DNA of 64,000 nt from UBA1413 sp964650525 (GCA_964650525.1 CAZYUA010000019.1:1-64000); one strand, 5' to 3'. Counted from the stretch's first letter, positions 50,853 through 60,381 are shown. Notes: generated by a model from the sequence alone, not told the origin. Program-made: numbers and translations.

Positions 50853-51392
50853 TTAACCTACAATCGAATAGATATCCGGAAGGTTCCGGCCATACCCATC
50901 ATAATCGAGACCGAAACCGACAATGAAATCATTGGGAATCTCCATTCCTACATAATCGAGGGTCACTTGCTTGATGAGGGCATCCGGCTTGAGCAGCAAA
51001 GAGGCAATTTTGATCTCCCTGGGATTCTGTTCCTTCAACTGACAGATCATATTTTCAATCGTCCGGCCTGAATCCACAATATCTTCCAGTACAACCACCG
51101 TACGGTTTTCGATCACATCGTTCAGCCCAAGAAGCTGATGGATGACCCCGGTAGAATGGGTCCCATGATAGGAAGCCATCTTTACGAAGGTAATTTCAGC
51201 TCCCTCTATCGTTATTCTCCTGAAAAGTTCAGAAGCAAAAATGAAGGCACCGTTTAATACACAGACAAACAGCGGCTCTTTTCCCTCCAGTTCGCGGTTC
51301 ATCCTTGCGGCCATCTCTCCGATAACCGAAACGATTTTGTCGGCCGGAAGGTACAACCTGAAAACCTTGTCGTGGATTTTAATACTTTTCAC
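50853..51392 (-). CDS. hpt: Hypoxanthine phosphoribosyltransferase
   Basis: Purine salvage enzyme making IMP/GMP from bases and PRPP. The PRPP loop is VVVLEDIVDSGRT, with MASYHGTHSTG upstream and GLDYDGYGRNLP near the end. The start chosen is a GTG at 51392, giving 179 residues with the usual N-terminus (KSIKIHDKVF). An ATG at 51482 would add 30 residues not typical of the family. A -7 box lies well upstream, so a long leader is implied by the GTG choice. Confidence 0.9.
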   Translation of the reverse strand: MKSIKIHDKVFRLYLPADKIVSVIGEMAARMNRELEGKEPLFVCVLNGAFIFASELFRRITIEGAEITFVKMASYHGTHSTGVIHQLLGLNDVIENRTVVVLEDIVDSGRTIENMICQLKEQNPREIKIASLLLKPDALIKQVTLDYVGMEIPNDFIVGFGLDYDGYGRNLPDIYSIVG

Positions 51393-51564
51393 TCTAAATG
51401 ATTTAAGTTCATTTGGCAAATGATCTGAAACGCATGCAAATCCAGATGGCACCTCAATCCCTGTGGTCTGGGCACAGAGCATGGAGAAAAAAGGAAATTC
51501 CCCGGTATGGAACAGGCAGTATGAAGTGCATCTGAAAATTTGTATTTTTACAACTGAACGGGAA

Positions 51565-51572
51565 CAAAAATA
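51565..51572 (-). promoter_or_regulatory. -7 box TATTTTTG upstream of hpt
   Basis: Exact TAnnTTTG on the minus strand, in the divergent gap between hpt and purE. It is about 170 bp from the GTG start and about 80 bp from the alternative ATG. No -33 element is clear. Confidence 0.4.
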
Positions 51573-51610
51573 ACAAAACTATTCAGACACTTTTAAATAA
51601 AAAACAGGAC

Positions 51611-52117
51611 ATGACTCCAATGGTTAGCATTATTATGGGAAGTAAATCGGATCTGTCGGTTATGGAGGAGGCTGCCAGGCTGCTGGATTCATTTGCCATA
51701 CCTTTTGAGATGAATGCGTTGTCGGCACACCGGACTCCCGGTGAGGTGGAAGTGTTTGCCAAATCGGCCCATCAGCGTGGCATCAGGGTGATTATTGCCG
51801 GGGCGGGCATGGCGGCGCATCTCCCGGGAGTCGTGGCATCGCTGACGCCCCTGCCGGTAATCGGTGTTCCCATCAAATCAGGGATGGAAGGCCTGGATTC
51901 CCTGCTATCCATGGTGCAGATGCCTCCCGGCATTCCGGTGGCTACCGTGGCCGTAAACGGTGCTTATAACGCCGCCCTCCTGGCCGTTCAGATCCTGGCT
52001 GCCGGGAATGAGGATCTGATGCAGAAAATGAAGGAATTTAAGGAAAGTCTCAAGGATAAGGTAGTAAAGGCAAACCAGGAACTGGCCCATATAAAATACC
52101 GGTTTAAAACCAACTGA
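51611..52117 (+). CDS. purE: N5-carboxyaminoimidazole ribonucleotide mutase
   Basis: Purine biosynthesis enzyme converting N5-CAIR to CAIR. The 168-residue class I PurE has GSKSDLSVMEEA near the N-terminus, the active-site SAHRTP and AGAGMAAHLPGVVAS. Length is normal. PurK is not adjacent. Confidence 0.95.
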   Translation: MTPMVSIIMGSKSDLSVMEEAARLLDSFAIPFEMNALSAHRTPGEVEVFAKSAHQRGIRVIIAGAGMAAHLPGVVASLTPLPVIGVPIKSGMEGLDSLLSMVQMPPGIPVATVAVNGAYNAALLAVQILAAGNEDLMQKMKEFKESLKDKVVKANQELAHIKYRFKTN

Positions 52118-52405
52118 TCATGTGGCATACCCCCGGTTTGAAATTGCAGGGGTTCTTCCACTTCGGTCCGCCTTGGTAAAACTCCTTTTGCCGCTATCAA
52201 AGCAAGGCACAGGAGGCCGGGAAGCACATTCCCGCAGTACCACCCGGAAAAACATCTGCCCTGTCGCGCAGGTTTTATCTTCGTTCGGAAAAAGGAAGGG
52301 AAAACCCTAAGCCCGGCGCTGAAATTTTTCATCCGGCCAGCGAAAAATTCCTCAAAAAATCGTATATTGTAATCCCTGAATTACAAAACCGATCCCGATT
52401 GCACG

Positions 52406-53230
52406 ATGAGGGAATGGAACGCAAGGATATTGTTTTTCATTCTGGCGTATGCATTGCCGCGAGGTACCGCGGCGTTTGACAACCGGTTTTCCGGGACGAG
52501 GCCGGCTGCCCTGGCAGGGGCAGTTGTTGCCGTTCCCGGGGAAGAAAGTCTGTTTCACAATGCAGCCGGTATGTCGGCCACGGGCCGGGCGGCTTTCATT
52601 CTGCATTACGAATCGGCCTTCCTGGTAAAGGAGCTGTCGCTAATGGCTGCAGGAGTGGTCTTGCCCTCTCCGTACGGCACTTTCGGAGCCGGCTTGTGCC
52701 AGTTTGGCCGGGGCAACTACCGGGAAACCAAACTGGGTCTCGCCTATACCAAACAACTGGGTCCGAAATGTATTGCTTCCGTTCAGTTTGACTATTTCAC
52801 CCTCAGGCTGCCTGAAAATCCGGAACATCCGGCGGTATTAACCTTTGAAACAGGGATCCTGGCAGGCTTCTCACAAGGGAACGTGTGGGGTATTCACCTG
52901 TTTAATCCTGCCGGTTTTGCATTCCGGACCCCGGGCGGCAGGATCCCGGTTCCCTGGTCGGTACGATGCGGCAACAGCAGGGTTTTCTCCTCCTCGCTGC
53001 TTTTCTGCAGTGAAGTGGAAAAAATCGCAGGCCGGCCGCTGGTCGTGAAAACCGGCACGGAATACGCTCCCCACCCCTCTGTGGTTCTCAGGGCAGGTGT
53101 ATCAGCAACCCCACTGAAGTTTGCCGGCGGTGCCGGCTTCCGGGTCGGCCACATCAGAATGGATATTGCCTTCGTATACCAGGGAGTCCTGGGTTTCACC
53201 CCTTCAGCCGGGATCCTCTTAACTCCTTAA
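52406..53230 (+). CDS. PorV/PorQ-like outer-membrane protein
   Basis: A 274-residue exported beta-barrel-type protein with a signal peptide (1-22). The opening FSGTRPAALAGAVVAVPGEESLFHNAAGMS is typical of the PorV/PorQ and FadL-like group, in which an early N-(A/P)-A-G turn is conserved. The rest is alternating beta strands. Some relatives belong to the type IX secretion system, but no other Por gene is nearby, so no such role is claimed. The next gene also encodes an outer-membrane-like protein. Confidence 0.75.
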   Translation: MREWNARILFFILAYALPRGTAAFDNRFSGTRPAALAGAVVAVPGEESLFHNAAGMSATGRAAFILHYESAFLVKELSLMAAGVVLPSPYGTFGAGLCQFGRGNYRETKLGLAYTKQLGPKCIASVQFDYFTLRLPENPEHPAVLTFETGILAGFSQGNVWGIHLFNPAGFAFRTPGGRIPVPWSVRCGNSRVFSSSLLFCSEVEKIAGRPLVVKTGTEYAPHPSVVLRAGVSATPLKFAGGAGFRVGHIRMDIAFVYQGVLGFTPSAGILLTP

Positions 53231-53253
53231 AAATGCAATTATGAACTACCCAT

Positions 53254-53268
53254 CTCGTCTAAGACGAG
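53254..53268. other. Hairpin CTCGTC-TAA-GACGAG
   Basis: Six-bp perfect stem after the PorQ-like gene and directly beside the dispersed repeat copy. No T-run follows, so it is only a possible transcript end. Confidence 0.35.
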
Positions 53269-53271
53269 CCC

Positions 53272-53334
53272 AACCGTGATGATTAACCACATGGGTAAAC
53301 CCTCTGTTTCACGGAACTGACCACTTCAACTTAA
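53272..53334 (-). repeat. Dispersed repeat, copy C (reverse orientation)
   Basis: Reverse complement matches 17313-17376 at 60 of 64 positions with one deleted base. It lacks the right half of the palindromic core. It ends 12 bp before the start of the HhH/beta-barrel gene and could affect its expression. Confidence 0.75.
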
Positions 53335-53346
53335 AATTTTTAACAG

Positions 53347-55395
53347 ATGAAGGCATTCCTGAGGATTTGGCTGATCGGACTGGTTACCGGTTGTTCCCTG
53401 CCGGCTTTGTACGCACAGCACCCGGGGAGTTATTACCCTACCCTGGAATCCCTCCTGGAGTCGCTGGCAGAAGAGATGGAGGGTGAAGATGCCGCTTCTG
53501 CCAGGATGGAGGAACTTCAGGAGAAATCAGACCACCCTGTAAACCTTAATACCGCTTCAGCAGAAGAGTTGCTGGAGATTCCCCTGGTCACAGCAGCCAC
53601 AGCATCGGCGATCATCAGTTACCGGGAAAAATACGGATCTTTCTTCTCAAGCTTCGAACTGGCATCGGTTCCGGGCGTTGGCCGCGATTTGGCCGAGAAG
53701 ATCGGTTTTTTCGCCTATGCCGGCGATCAGGCGGATGTTGCTTCCAAGGATTCGGCAACCAGGTCCCCTGGTTTCCACCGGTTACTCCTGCGGGGATGGC
53801 GAACGTTTCCGGCCGGAGAAGAGTACCTTGGATCGGGGGATCAGTCAGCTGACTATCCGGGCAGTGCCATGAAGCTTTTTACGCGTTACAGCTATGAGAA
53901 CCCGGGCCGGATCAAGGCCGGGCTGACAGCTGAAAAGGATCCCGGGGAGCCGTTTTTCAAAGGGCATAACAATACCGGGTTCGATTTTTATTCCGCACAC
54001 ATCAGCATGAAAATCCATGACCGGATACCTTTCGTGATACTTGGCGATTATACCGTCATGTCCGGTCAGGGATTGGTACTATGGCAGGGATTTTCACCAG
54101 GCCGGTCTGCCGATATCCTGCAGGTTTCCCGGAACCTGAGCCGGATCAGGCCTTATACCTCTACCGATGAAAACCGATTTTTCAGGGGTATGGCCGTCAC
54201 CTTCAGGAGTAAACAAAGCTCCCTGAACCTGTTTTTCTCTTCAAAAAAGTCGGATGGCAACCTGACCCTGACCCCGGATTCTCTTACGGTTTTTACCAGC
54301 CTGCAATCGTCGGGATACCACCGGACCCTGTCGGAAATTGCCGACAAAAAAAGTGTCCGGCATACCGTAGCCGGAGGATTCTTCAGCGTGGCCAGGAACC
54401 AGTTCAAGGGGGGCGTTACCGGGCTCTGGGAACAATTCGGTTACCCCTGGATACCGGGAGATCAGATGTACGAAAAATATCTCTTCAGGGGCACCCGCAA
54501 TTTCACCCTTGGATGCGATTACCGCTGGGTCACCGGCCCGTGGCAGTTCAGCGGCGAAGGAGCCCTATCACGCTCGGGGGGCAAAGCCTTCGTTCAGACC
54601 GTAGAAGCCCGACTTCACGACCAGTTACAGTGGGTATTTCTGTTCCGTCATTTCGGCAGGAACTACCACGCCACATGGGCCAACGCGTTTGGTGGCAGCG
54701 ACAGGGTAAACAACGAAACAGGTCTCTATAGCGGTATGAAGATCCTGCCTGCTGCGGGGTTGACATTTTCGGCCTATGCTGACCTGTTCCGTTCCTCCTG
54801 GCTCCGATACACCACCTCATCCCCCTCAGAGGGCTACGAAATCACCGGACAGGCCGATTGCAGGATCTCACGCCGGATTTCGGGTTATGTGAGACTGAAA
54901 ACCAAGAACAGCCAGGGGAAAACTGCCGGAGAGCATATGCCTGCCACCATCAGGGAGACAAAGAGCAACCTGCGGTTTCATGCCACTGCAGAGATCAGCC
55001 GCGAATGGATCGTTCATGCCCGTGTGGAAACCCTGTGGGGCGAGGTACCCGCTGCCGAAAAAGGGATACTGACATTTGCCGACCTTGCCTGGACCCCGCA
55101 AGATTTTCCGGTTTCTGCCCTGCTACGGCTGACCGGTTTTCATACCGATTCCTATCAGTCGCGGATCTACACTTTTGAGAATGACCTGCTGTACGTATTC
55201 TCGGTTCCTGCCTTTTACGGACATGGCTTCCGGGTTTTTCTGAATACGAAATGGAGTCTCTCCAATCATCTCGAAGCGTGGATAAAAGCGGGATATACCC
55301 ATCAATCCGGGGAGGGATCTCCCGGAGAAGAAACCGGGTTTGTGTCAGAGACTTCCAAATCAGAAGTAAAAATTCAACTGAGGTACCGGTATTAA
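53347..55395 (+). CDS. Helix-hairpin-helix plus outer-membrane barrel protein
   Basis: A 682-residue exported protein. After a signal peptide (1-23) it has an N-terminal ComEA-like region (about 62-130) with two helix-hairpin-helix motifs: VNLNTASAEELLEIPLVT and ELASVPGVGRDLAEKIG. The remaining 550 residues are alternating beta strands ending RYRY, consistent with an outer-membrane barrel. HhH domains bind DNA non-specifically, so a surface or periplasmic DNA-handling role is possible, but not shown; some HhH pairs serve protein contacts. I know similar long ComEA-type proteins in Bacteroidota without known function. Confidence 0.78.
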   Translation: MKAFLRIWLIGLVTGCSLPALYAQHPGSYYPTLESLLESLAEEMEGEDAASARMEELQEKSDHPVNLNTASAEELLEIPLVTAATASAIISYREKYGSFFSSFELASVPGVGRDLAEKIGFFAYAGDQADVASKDSATRSPGFHRLLLRGWRTFPAGEEYLGSGDQSADYPGSAMKLFTRYSYENPGRIKAGLTAEKDPGEPFFKGHNNTGFDFYSAHISMKIHDRIPFVILGDYTVMSGQGLVLWQGFSPGRSADILQVSRNLSRIRPYTSTDENRFFRGMAVTFRSKQSSLNLFFSSKKSDGNLTLTPDSLTVFTSLQSSGYHRTLSEIADKKSVRHTVAGGFFSVARNQFKGGVTGLWEQFGYPWIPGDQMYEKYLFRGTRNFTLGCDYRWVTGPWQFSGEGALSRSGGKAFVQTVEARLHDQLQWVFLFRHFGRNYHATWANAFGGSDRVNNETGLYSGMKILPAAGLTFSAYADLFRSSWLRYTTSSPSEGYEITGQADCRISRRISGYVRLKTKNSQGKTAGEHMPATIRETKSNLRFHATAEISREWIVHARVETLWGEVPAAEKGILTFADLAWTPQDFPVSALLRLTGFHTDSYQSRIYTFENDLLYVFSVPAFYGHGFRVFLNTKWSLSNHLEAWIKAGYTHQSGEGSPGEETGFVSETSKSEVKIQLRYRY

Positions 55396-55440
55396 GTATC
55401 TATTTTTTTGTTACTTTGTGGGGCCAATACCAAATTTTGC

Positions 55441-56592
55441 ATGAATCAGCCTGATTACGATGAGATCCGCCCCTATTACGACCATGAAGTACCCGACAAA
55501 ATAAAGATTCTCCTGGGAGATCCCGTTTTTGAAAGAGTTCTTCATTATTTGTATCCGGATCCGAAGAACGAAGCCTCGATCAGAAAATACCTGGCACAGG
55601 TACAAACGGTAGCCGAGTTACAACATTCCTTTATTTACCATTTTGTAGAAAAGATCATCGAGGCCACAACCGGCGGGGTTACCATAAGTGGTCTGGAGTT
55701 TCTCGAAAAATCAAAATCCTATCTTTTCATTTCCAACCACCGCGATATCATTCTGGATTCGGCATTCCTGAATTATGTGATTGCCAGAAACGGCATGAAC
55801 ACCACGCAGATAGCCATAGGGGACAACCTTCTCATCTATGACTGGATTACCCACCTGGTTAAGCTGAACCGAGCGTTTGTTGTCAGGCGCAATCTTGCTG
55901 CCAGGGAACTCCTGCTTGCCTCCCGCAAGTTATCCTCCTATATCCGGAGTTCCCTGACAGAGGAAAAAGTTTCGGTCTGGATAGCCCAACGGGAAGGACG
56001 AACCAAAGACGGCAACGACCAGACGCAGGTATCCATGCTGAAAATGCTGAACCTGAGCAATACCAAAAGCCTGGCAGAGGGTTTTGGCGAACTTACCATC
56101 ATTCCCCTGTCCATTTCGTACGAAATTGAACCCTGTGGAATTTCAAAAGTATCCGAGTTGATCAGAAGAGATTACGAGGAGTTCCAAAAGACAGCCCAGG
56201 ACGATCTCAAGAGCATGGGTTATGGACTGATGAACCCCAAGGGAAGGGTTCACTTTTCTTTCGGTAAACCCATTATGACCAGTTTTCTGGAAAATAACAA
56301 CCATTTACCTCCCAATGAATTTATCCAGGCTCTGGCTGAAAGAATAGACCACCGGATCCATCAGTATTACAAGCTATGGCCCAACAATTACATTGCCTAC
56401 GACCTGATGAACGGAACAGGGGAGTTTATGGAGAGCTACACAGCTCAGGATATGATCGGATTCAAGAAGATGGTAGCAGCAGCACAGGCAGAGATCCCTT
56501 TCAACGAAACCGTCGTACAGAAGAAATTTCTCACCATGTATGCCCGTCCTGTTCAAAATTCGCTGATAGCAGAGGAGGTTTTCAGGAAGTAA
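55441..56592 (+). CDS. Glycerol-3-phosphate/1-acyl-G3P acyltransferase-like protein
   Basis: A 383-residue PlsC/PlsB-superfamily acyltransferase, likely at the inner face of the membrane in phospholipid synthesis. Motif I is SNHRDIILDSAF, with five residues between His and Asp rather than the four of the standard HX4D; motif II may be QREGRTKDGND and motif III FSFGKPI. A long C-terminal part follows. The start ATG 55441 was preferred to a longer frame without family match. Substrate position (sn-1 or sn-2) is not known. Confidence 0.82.
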   Translation: MNQPDYDEIRPYYDHEVPDKIKILLGDPVFERVLHYLYPDPKNEASIRKYLAQVQTVAELQHSFIYHFVEKIIEATTGGVTISGLEFLEKSKSYLFISNHRDIILDSAFLNYVIARNGMNTTQIAIGDNLLIYDWITHLVKLNRAFVVRRNLAARELLLASRKLSSYIRSSLTEEKVSVWIAQREGRTKDGNDQTQVSMLKMLNLSNTKSLAEGFGELTIIPLSISYEIEPCGISKVSELIRRDYEEFQKTAQDDLKSMGYGLMNPKGRVHFSFGKPIMTSFLENNNHLPPNEFIQALAERIDHRIHQYYKLWPNNYIAYDLMNGTGEFMESYTAQDMIGFKKMVAAAQAEIPFNETVVQKKFLTMYARPVQNSLIAEEVFRK

Positions 56593-56670
56593 GGAGTCCT
56601 TTAAGGCCGGGATTTCCCATAGAGACCGGAAAACAGGGGGAAAAAGAGAAATGCTTTTTGAATGACTGTA

Positions 56671-58395
56671 TTACGGGTCGTTCTTGGTTTTAATATCGCG
56701 AATGTTCAGCTGGAGGTTTGTTTTTCCCCTGAATTCGTTCAATCCAATACTGTAACAGATATCGAAGGGAGTTCCTGACTGGATGATCTTGAATTTGTCG
56801 GCCATGTTGAAGGCGATGGCGGGGAAAACCTGCGAAGAAGCATCAGGCTCAACAAGATCCAGTTTGATGTGTTCAAGGTTTTTCCCTACCATCCGGCTGC
56901 TTCCGGCATCGATTACATCTTCGGAAACAAACACAGGAATCATGTTATGGGGTCCGAAGGGAGCAAACTGTTTCAGGATCCTGAAAAACCGGGGTGTGAT
57001 TTCGTGGAGTGCGATTTTAGCATCCACTTCAATGGTTTGTATCTGCTGGTGACTGGTAAGCATGCGGGAGGCAATTTCTTCGAATCGTTCTGAGAAGGGC
57101 CTGACATTTTCAATTTTCAGGGTCAACCCGGCAGCAAACATATGACCCCCGTATGATTCGAGCAGGTCACTGCAGGCTCCGATGGCTTCATACAGGTCAA
57201 AATCTTTTACCGACCGGGCTGAGCCGGTCGCCAGTCCGTTCGATTCGGTAAGAACCACGGTAGGCCGGTAGTAATATTCGGTGAGCCTTGATGCCACAAT
57301 CCCGACAACGCCCTTGTGCCAGTCACGGTTATAGATGACGGTGGTATTTCTGTTCCGCTGGTTTTCATCCCGCTCAATCATATCCAGCGCTTCCTGAGTA
57401 ATATCCCGGTCGAGGGTTTTGCGGATTTCGTTGAACGAGTCAATCTCTTCACCTAACGCATCGGAGCTGACCGTATTATCGGCAACCAGAATTTGCACCG
57501 ACTTTTTGCCGTGTTCGATGCGTCCCGAAGCATTCAGCCTGGGACCGATCTTGAAAACGATGTCACTGATGCTGATCTCCTCCCCTTTCAGTCCGGCATA
57601 ATTGATAATGGTTTGCAAGCCCATGCCCGGGTTATTATTGAGTTTCTCGAGTCCGAAGTATGCCAGTACCCGGTTTTCGCCCGTAATGGGAACAATGTCA
57701 GAAGCAATGCTCACCACCAGAAGGTCGAGCAGGTCAAAGAGTTTTTCAGGGTTGATGCGTTTTTTTGTAATGTAGGCCTGCAGTAGTTTAAACCCTACAC
57801 CGCAGCCTGAAAGTTCCTTATAGGGATAGGGACAGTCCTGGCGTTTGGGGTCCAGCACCGCAACGGCTTCAGGAATCTGGTCTCCGGGGTTGTGATGGTC
57901 ACAGATGATAAAATCAATACCGTTCGCCAGGGCGTACCGGACCTTTTCCACCGCTTTGATGCCACAGTCCAGCACTATAACCAGAGAACAATTTTCCCGT
58001 GCCGCATAATCTATGCTTTGGGGAGAAATGCCATAACCTTCGGTATACCGGTCGGGGATGTAATAATCAATGTTTGTGAGGTAATCTTTCAGGAAAAGGT
58101 ACATCATGGCTACCGAAGTGGTGCCGTCGACATCGTAATCCCCGTAAATCAGCACCTTCTCCTGATTTTGAATCGCCCTTTCCAGCCTCTCCACCGCCTT
58201 GTCCATGTCTTTCATGAGAAAAGGATCATGGAGATCTGACAGTCTGGGACGGAAAAAAGCTTTTGCTTCATTGTATGTCTTGACTCCACGATGAACCAAC
58301 AAATTGGCAATCACCATGTTAACATTCAATGCAGCAGAAAGATGCTTAATATCGTTGATATCGCCCTGGGGTTTATAACTCCACAACTTTCCCAT
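56671..58395 (-). CDS. recJ: Single-stranded-DNA-specific exonuclease RecJ
   Basis: 5'-3' exonuclease in recombination and repair. The 574-residue protein has the DHH phosphoesterase motifs YGDYDVDGTTS (I), VIVLDCGI (II) and FIICDHHNPGD (III), then the DHHA1 domain with SYGGHMFAAGLT, and an OB fold at the C-terminus. ATG 58395 gives the usual N-terminus (KLWSYKPQ); the frame is open 20 codons further. Confidence 0.94.
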   Translation of the reverse strand: MGKLWSYKPQGDINDIKHLSAALNVNMVIANLLVHRGVKTYNEAKAFFRPRLSDLHDPFLMKDMDKAVERLERAIQNQEKVLIYGDYDVDGTTSVAMMYLFLKDYLTNIDYYIPDRYTEGYGISPQSIDYAARENCSLVIVLDCGIKAVEKVRYALANGIDFIICDHHNPGDQIPEAVAVLDPKRQDCPYPYKELSGCGVGFKLLQAYITKKRINPEKLFDLLDLLVVSIASDIVPITGENRVLAYFGLEKLNNNPGMGLQTIINYAGLKGEEISISDIVFKIGPRLNASGRIEHGKKSVQILVADNTVSSDALGEEIDSFNEIRKTLDRDITQEALDMIERDENQRNRNTTVIYNRDWHKGVVGIVASRLTEYYYRPTVVLTESNGLATGSARSVKDFDLYEAIGACSDLLESYGGHMFAAGLTLKIENVRPFSERFEEIASRMLTSHQQIQTIEVDAKIALHEITPRFFRILKQFAPFGPHNMIPVFVSEDVIDAGSSRMVGKNLEHIKLDLVEPDASSQVFPAIAFNMADKFKIIQSGTPFDICYSIGLNEFRGKTNLQLNIRDIKTKNDP

Positions 58396-58435
58396 CAGAA
58401 GCCTTCTTCCGTTTTCATAATATCGATAATGTATG

Positions 58436-58443
58436 CAAAGATA
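58436..58443 (-). promoter_or_regulatory. -7 box TATCTTTG upstream of recJ
   Basis: Exact TAnnTTTG on the minus strand, 40 bp from the recJ ATG at 58395. No clear -33 element at the usual spacing. Confidence 0.45.
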
Positions 58444-58503
58444 AGAATTGTGCAATGATTCATGCTATAAATAAAGTTCCTGTGTTACTTTTTTTAAATA
58501 TGT

Positions 58504-58530
58504 GAATATCAAGTATATAATTTGATATTC
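58504..58530. other. AT-rich 9-bp inverted repeat between recJ and lysS
   Basis: GAATATCAA (58504-58512) and TTGATATTC (58522-58530) are perfect inverse arms with a 9-base spacer. It is 73 bp upstream of the lysS -7 box and 61 bp beyond the recJ -7 box, so it could be an operator or a leftover repeat. Confidence 0.4.
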
Positions 58531-58602
58531 CGGCCATCTTTTCAGGTCATTTTGCACTAAGTGGCTGAATAGTAATCATCCCGGCAAAAAAATATTTTTT
58601 CC

Positions 58603-58610
58603 TATCTTTG
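58603..58610 (+). promoter_or_regulatory. -7 box TATCTTTG upstream of lysS
   Basis: Exact TAnnTTTG, 22 bp before the lysS ATG. No -33 TTG is seen. Confidence 0.5.
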
Positions 58611-58632
58611 GCCGTCTTAAGACTCAAAAAGT

Positions 58633-60381
58633 ATGAGTGTTCAATCGTTAAGTGAGCAGGAAATTGTGCGGCGGAATTCACTTCGGAGACTCAGGGAAAT
58701 GGGGATAGATCCCTATCCGGCATCAGCCTATCCCGTCAATGTGCTGGCAGAGACCATCCTGAGGGTCTATTCTCCGGAACGGAACAATTTTCAGGATGTG
58801 TGTTTGGCAGGGAGGATGATGAACCAAAGGATCATGGGAAAGGCATCGTTTGCCGAACTCCAGGATTCATCCGGGCGCATCCAGTTATATGTGAACCGCG
58901 ACGAACTTTGTCCCGGTGAAGATAAAGATTTCTATAACGAGGTTTTTAAAAAGTTGTTGGATATCGGCGATATCATTGGGGTCAAGGGGTTTGTTTTTAT
59001 CACGCAGATGGGGGAAACGACCGTTCATGTAAAAGAACTTACCCTGTTGAATAAATCGCTGCGGCCCCTGCCCGTTGTCAAAGAGAAAGAGGGAATTGTG
59101 TATGATGCATTCACTGATGTGGAACAGCGCTACCGGATGCGCTATGTAGATCTGATCGTCAATCCACCGGTCAAAGAGGTGTTTGTAAAGCGGGCAAAGA
59201 TCATCAACACCATGCGGGATATTTTTAATGCCTGCGGATACCTCGAAGTAGAAACCCCCATCCTTCAGCCGATACCGGGAGGTGCTGCCGCCCGTCCTTT
59301 TATCACCCATCACAATACCCTCGATATCCCCCTGTACCTGCGGATAGCCAATGAATTGTACCTGAAAAAACTGATTGTCGGCGGTTTTGATGGTGTTTAT
59401 GAGTTTGCCAAAGACTTTCGGAACGAAGGGATGGACCGCACGCATAATCCGGAGTTTACCGTTCTGGAACTTTATGTTGCCTATAAAGATTATTTCTGGA
59501 TGATGGATTTCACGGAAAAAATGGTGGAAAGGATTGCCCTGGAGTTGCATGGCACCACCTCTCTCCCGGTCGGGCAGCATCAGGTTGATTTCAAAGCGCC
59601 CTATCGCCGGATTACCCTCACCGAAGCCGTGAAAGAGCATACCGGGTACGACATCACAGGGAAAGGGGAGGATGAACTGCGCCGTTTTTGCGACACGCTG
59701 GGAATTGAAACCACTCCGTTTATGGGTAAGGGAAAACTGATAGACCTGATTTTCGGTGAAAAGTGCGAACCCCATTACATACAACCCACCTTTATCATGG
59801 ATTACCCGGTTGAGATGTCACCATTGACTAAAAAGCACCGGAAAAATCCCTGGCTGACGGAACGGTTTGAACTGATGGTCTGTGGCAAAGAGGTGGCTAA
59901 TGCCTATTCGGAATTAAACGATCCGATCGATCAGCGGCAACGGTTTGAAGAGCAACTCCGCCTTCTGGAAAAAGGAGATAACGAGGCTATGTTTATTGAT
60001 CAGGATTTTCTCAGGGCTCTGGAATTCGGGATGCCGCCCACGTCAGGCATGGGTATCGGGATTGACCGGCTGACCATGTTTATGACCAACAACCTGTCGA
60101 TTCAGGATGTACTGCTTTTCCCCCAGATGAAGCCTGAAACCAGAATTCAGGAACCCGACAGTACTGCTGAATTTGTCAGTCTCGGGATCCCGGTTCCATG
60201 GGCGGAAGTTCTGCGTGAAATCGGGTATACATCCTTGGCCCGGCTGAAGGAAGTGGAGAAGCATACCCGGTTACACCAGGACCTGTGCGGAATGAATAAA
60301 AAGAAGAAACTGGGGCTTCCCAACCCGACCCCGGAAGAGGTAAAAACCTGGCTGGAAGCCCTGAAACCCCGGGAAACCTGA
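58633..60381 (+). CDS. lysS: Lysyl-tRNA synthetase, class II
   Basis: Charges tRNA-Lys. The 582-residue enzyme has the N-terminal OB-fold anticodon-binding domain (about 55-150), then the class II core with motif 1 near VETPILQPIPGGA, motif 2 FRNEGMDRTHNPEFTVLE and motif 3 GMGIGIDRLTM. A C-terminal extension of about 70 residues after motif 3 (PWAEVLREIGYTSLARL onward) is usual in Bacteroidota. It has its own -7 box. Confidence 0.96.
   Translation: MSVQSLSEQEIVRRNSLRRLREMGIDPYPASAYPVNVLAETILRVYSPERNNFQDVCLAGRMMNQRIMGKASFAELQDSSGRIQLYVNRDELCPGEDKDFYNEVFKKLLDIGDIIGVKGFVFITQMGETTVHVKELTLLNKSLRPLPVVKEKEGIVYDAFTDVEQRYRMRYVDLIVNPPVKEVFVKRAKIINTMRDIFNACGYLEVETPILQPIPGGAAARPFITHHNTLDIPLYLRIANELYLKKLIVGGFDGVYEFAKDFRNEGMDRTHNPEFTVLELYVAYKDYFWMMDFTEKMVERIALELHGTTSLPVGQHQVDFKAPYRRITLTEAVKEHTGYDITGKGEDELRRFCDTLGIETTPFMGKGKLIDLIFGEKCEPHYIQPTFIMDYPVEMSPLTKKHRKNPWLTERFELMVCGKEVANAYSELNDPIDQRQRFEEQLRLLEKGDNEAMFIDQDFLRALEFGMPPTSGMGIGIDRLTMFMTNNLSIQDVLLFPQMKPETRIQEPDSTAEFVSLGIPVPWAEVLREIGYTSLARLKEVEKHTRLHQDLCGMNKKKKLGLPNPTPEEVKTWLEALKPRET

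Noticed and set aside
52406..53230. Component of a type IX secretion locus
   Set aside because: Only general PorV/PorQ resemblance; no other Por genes in the window.
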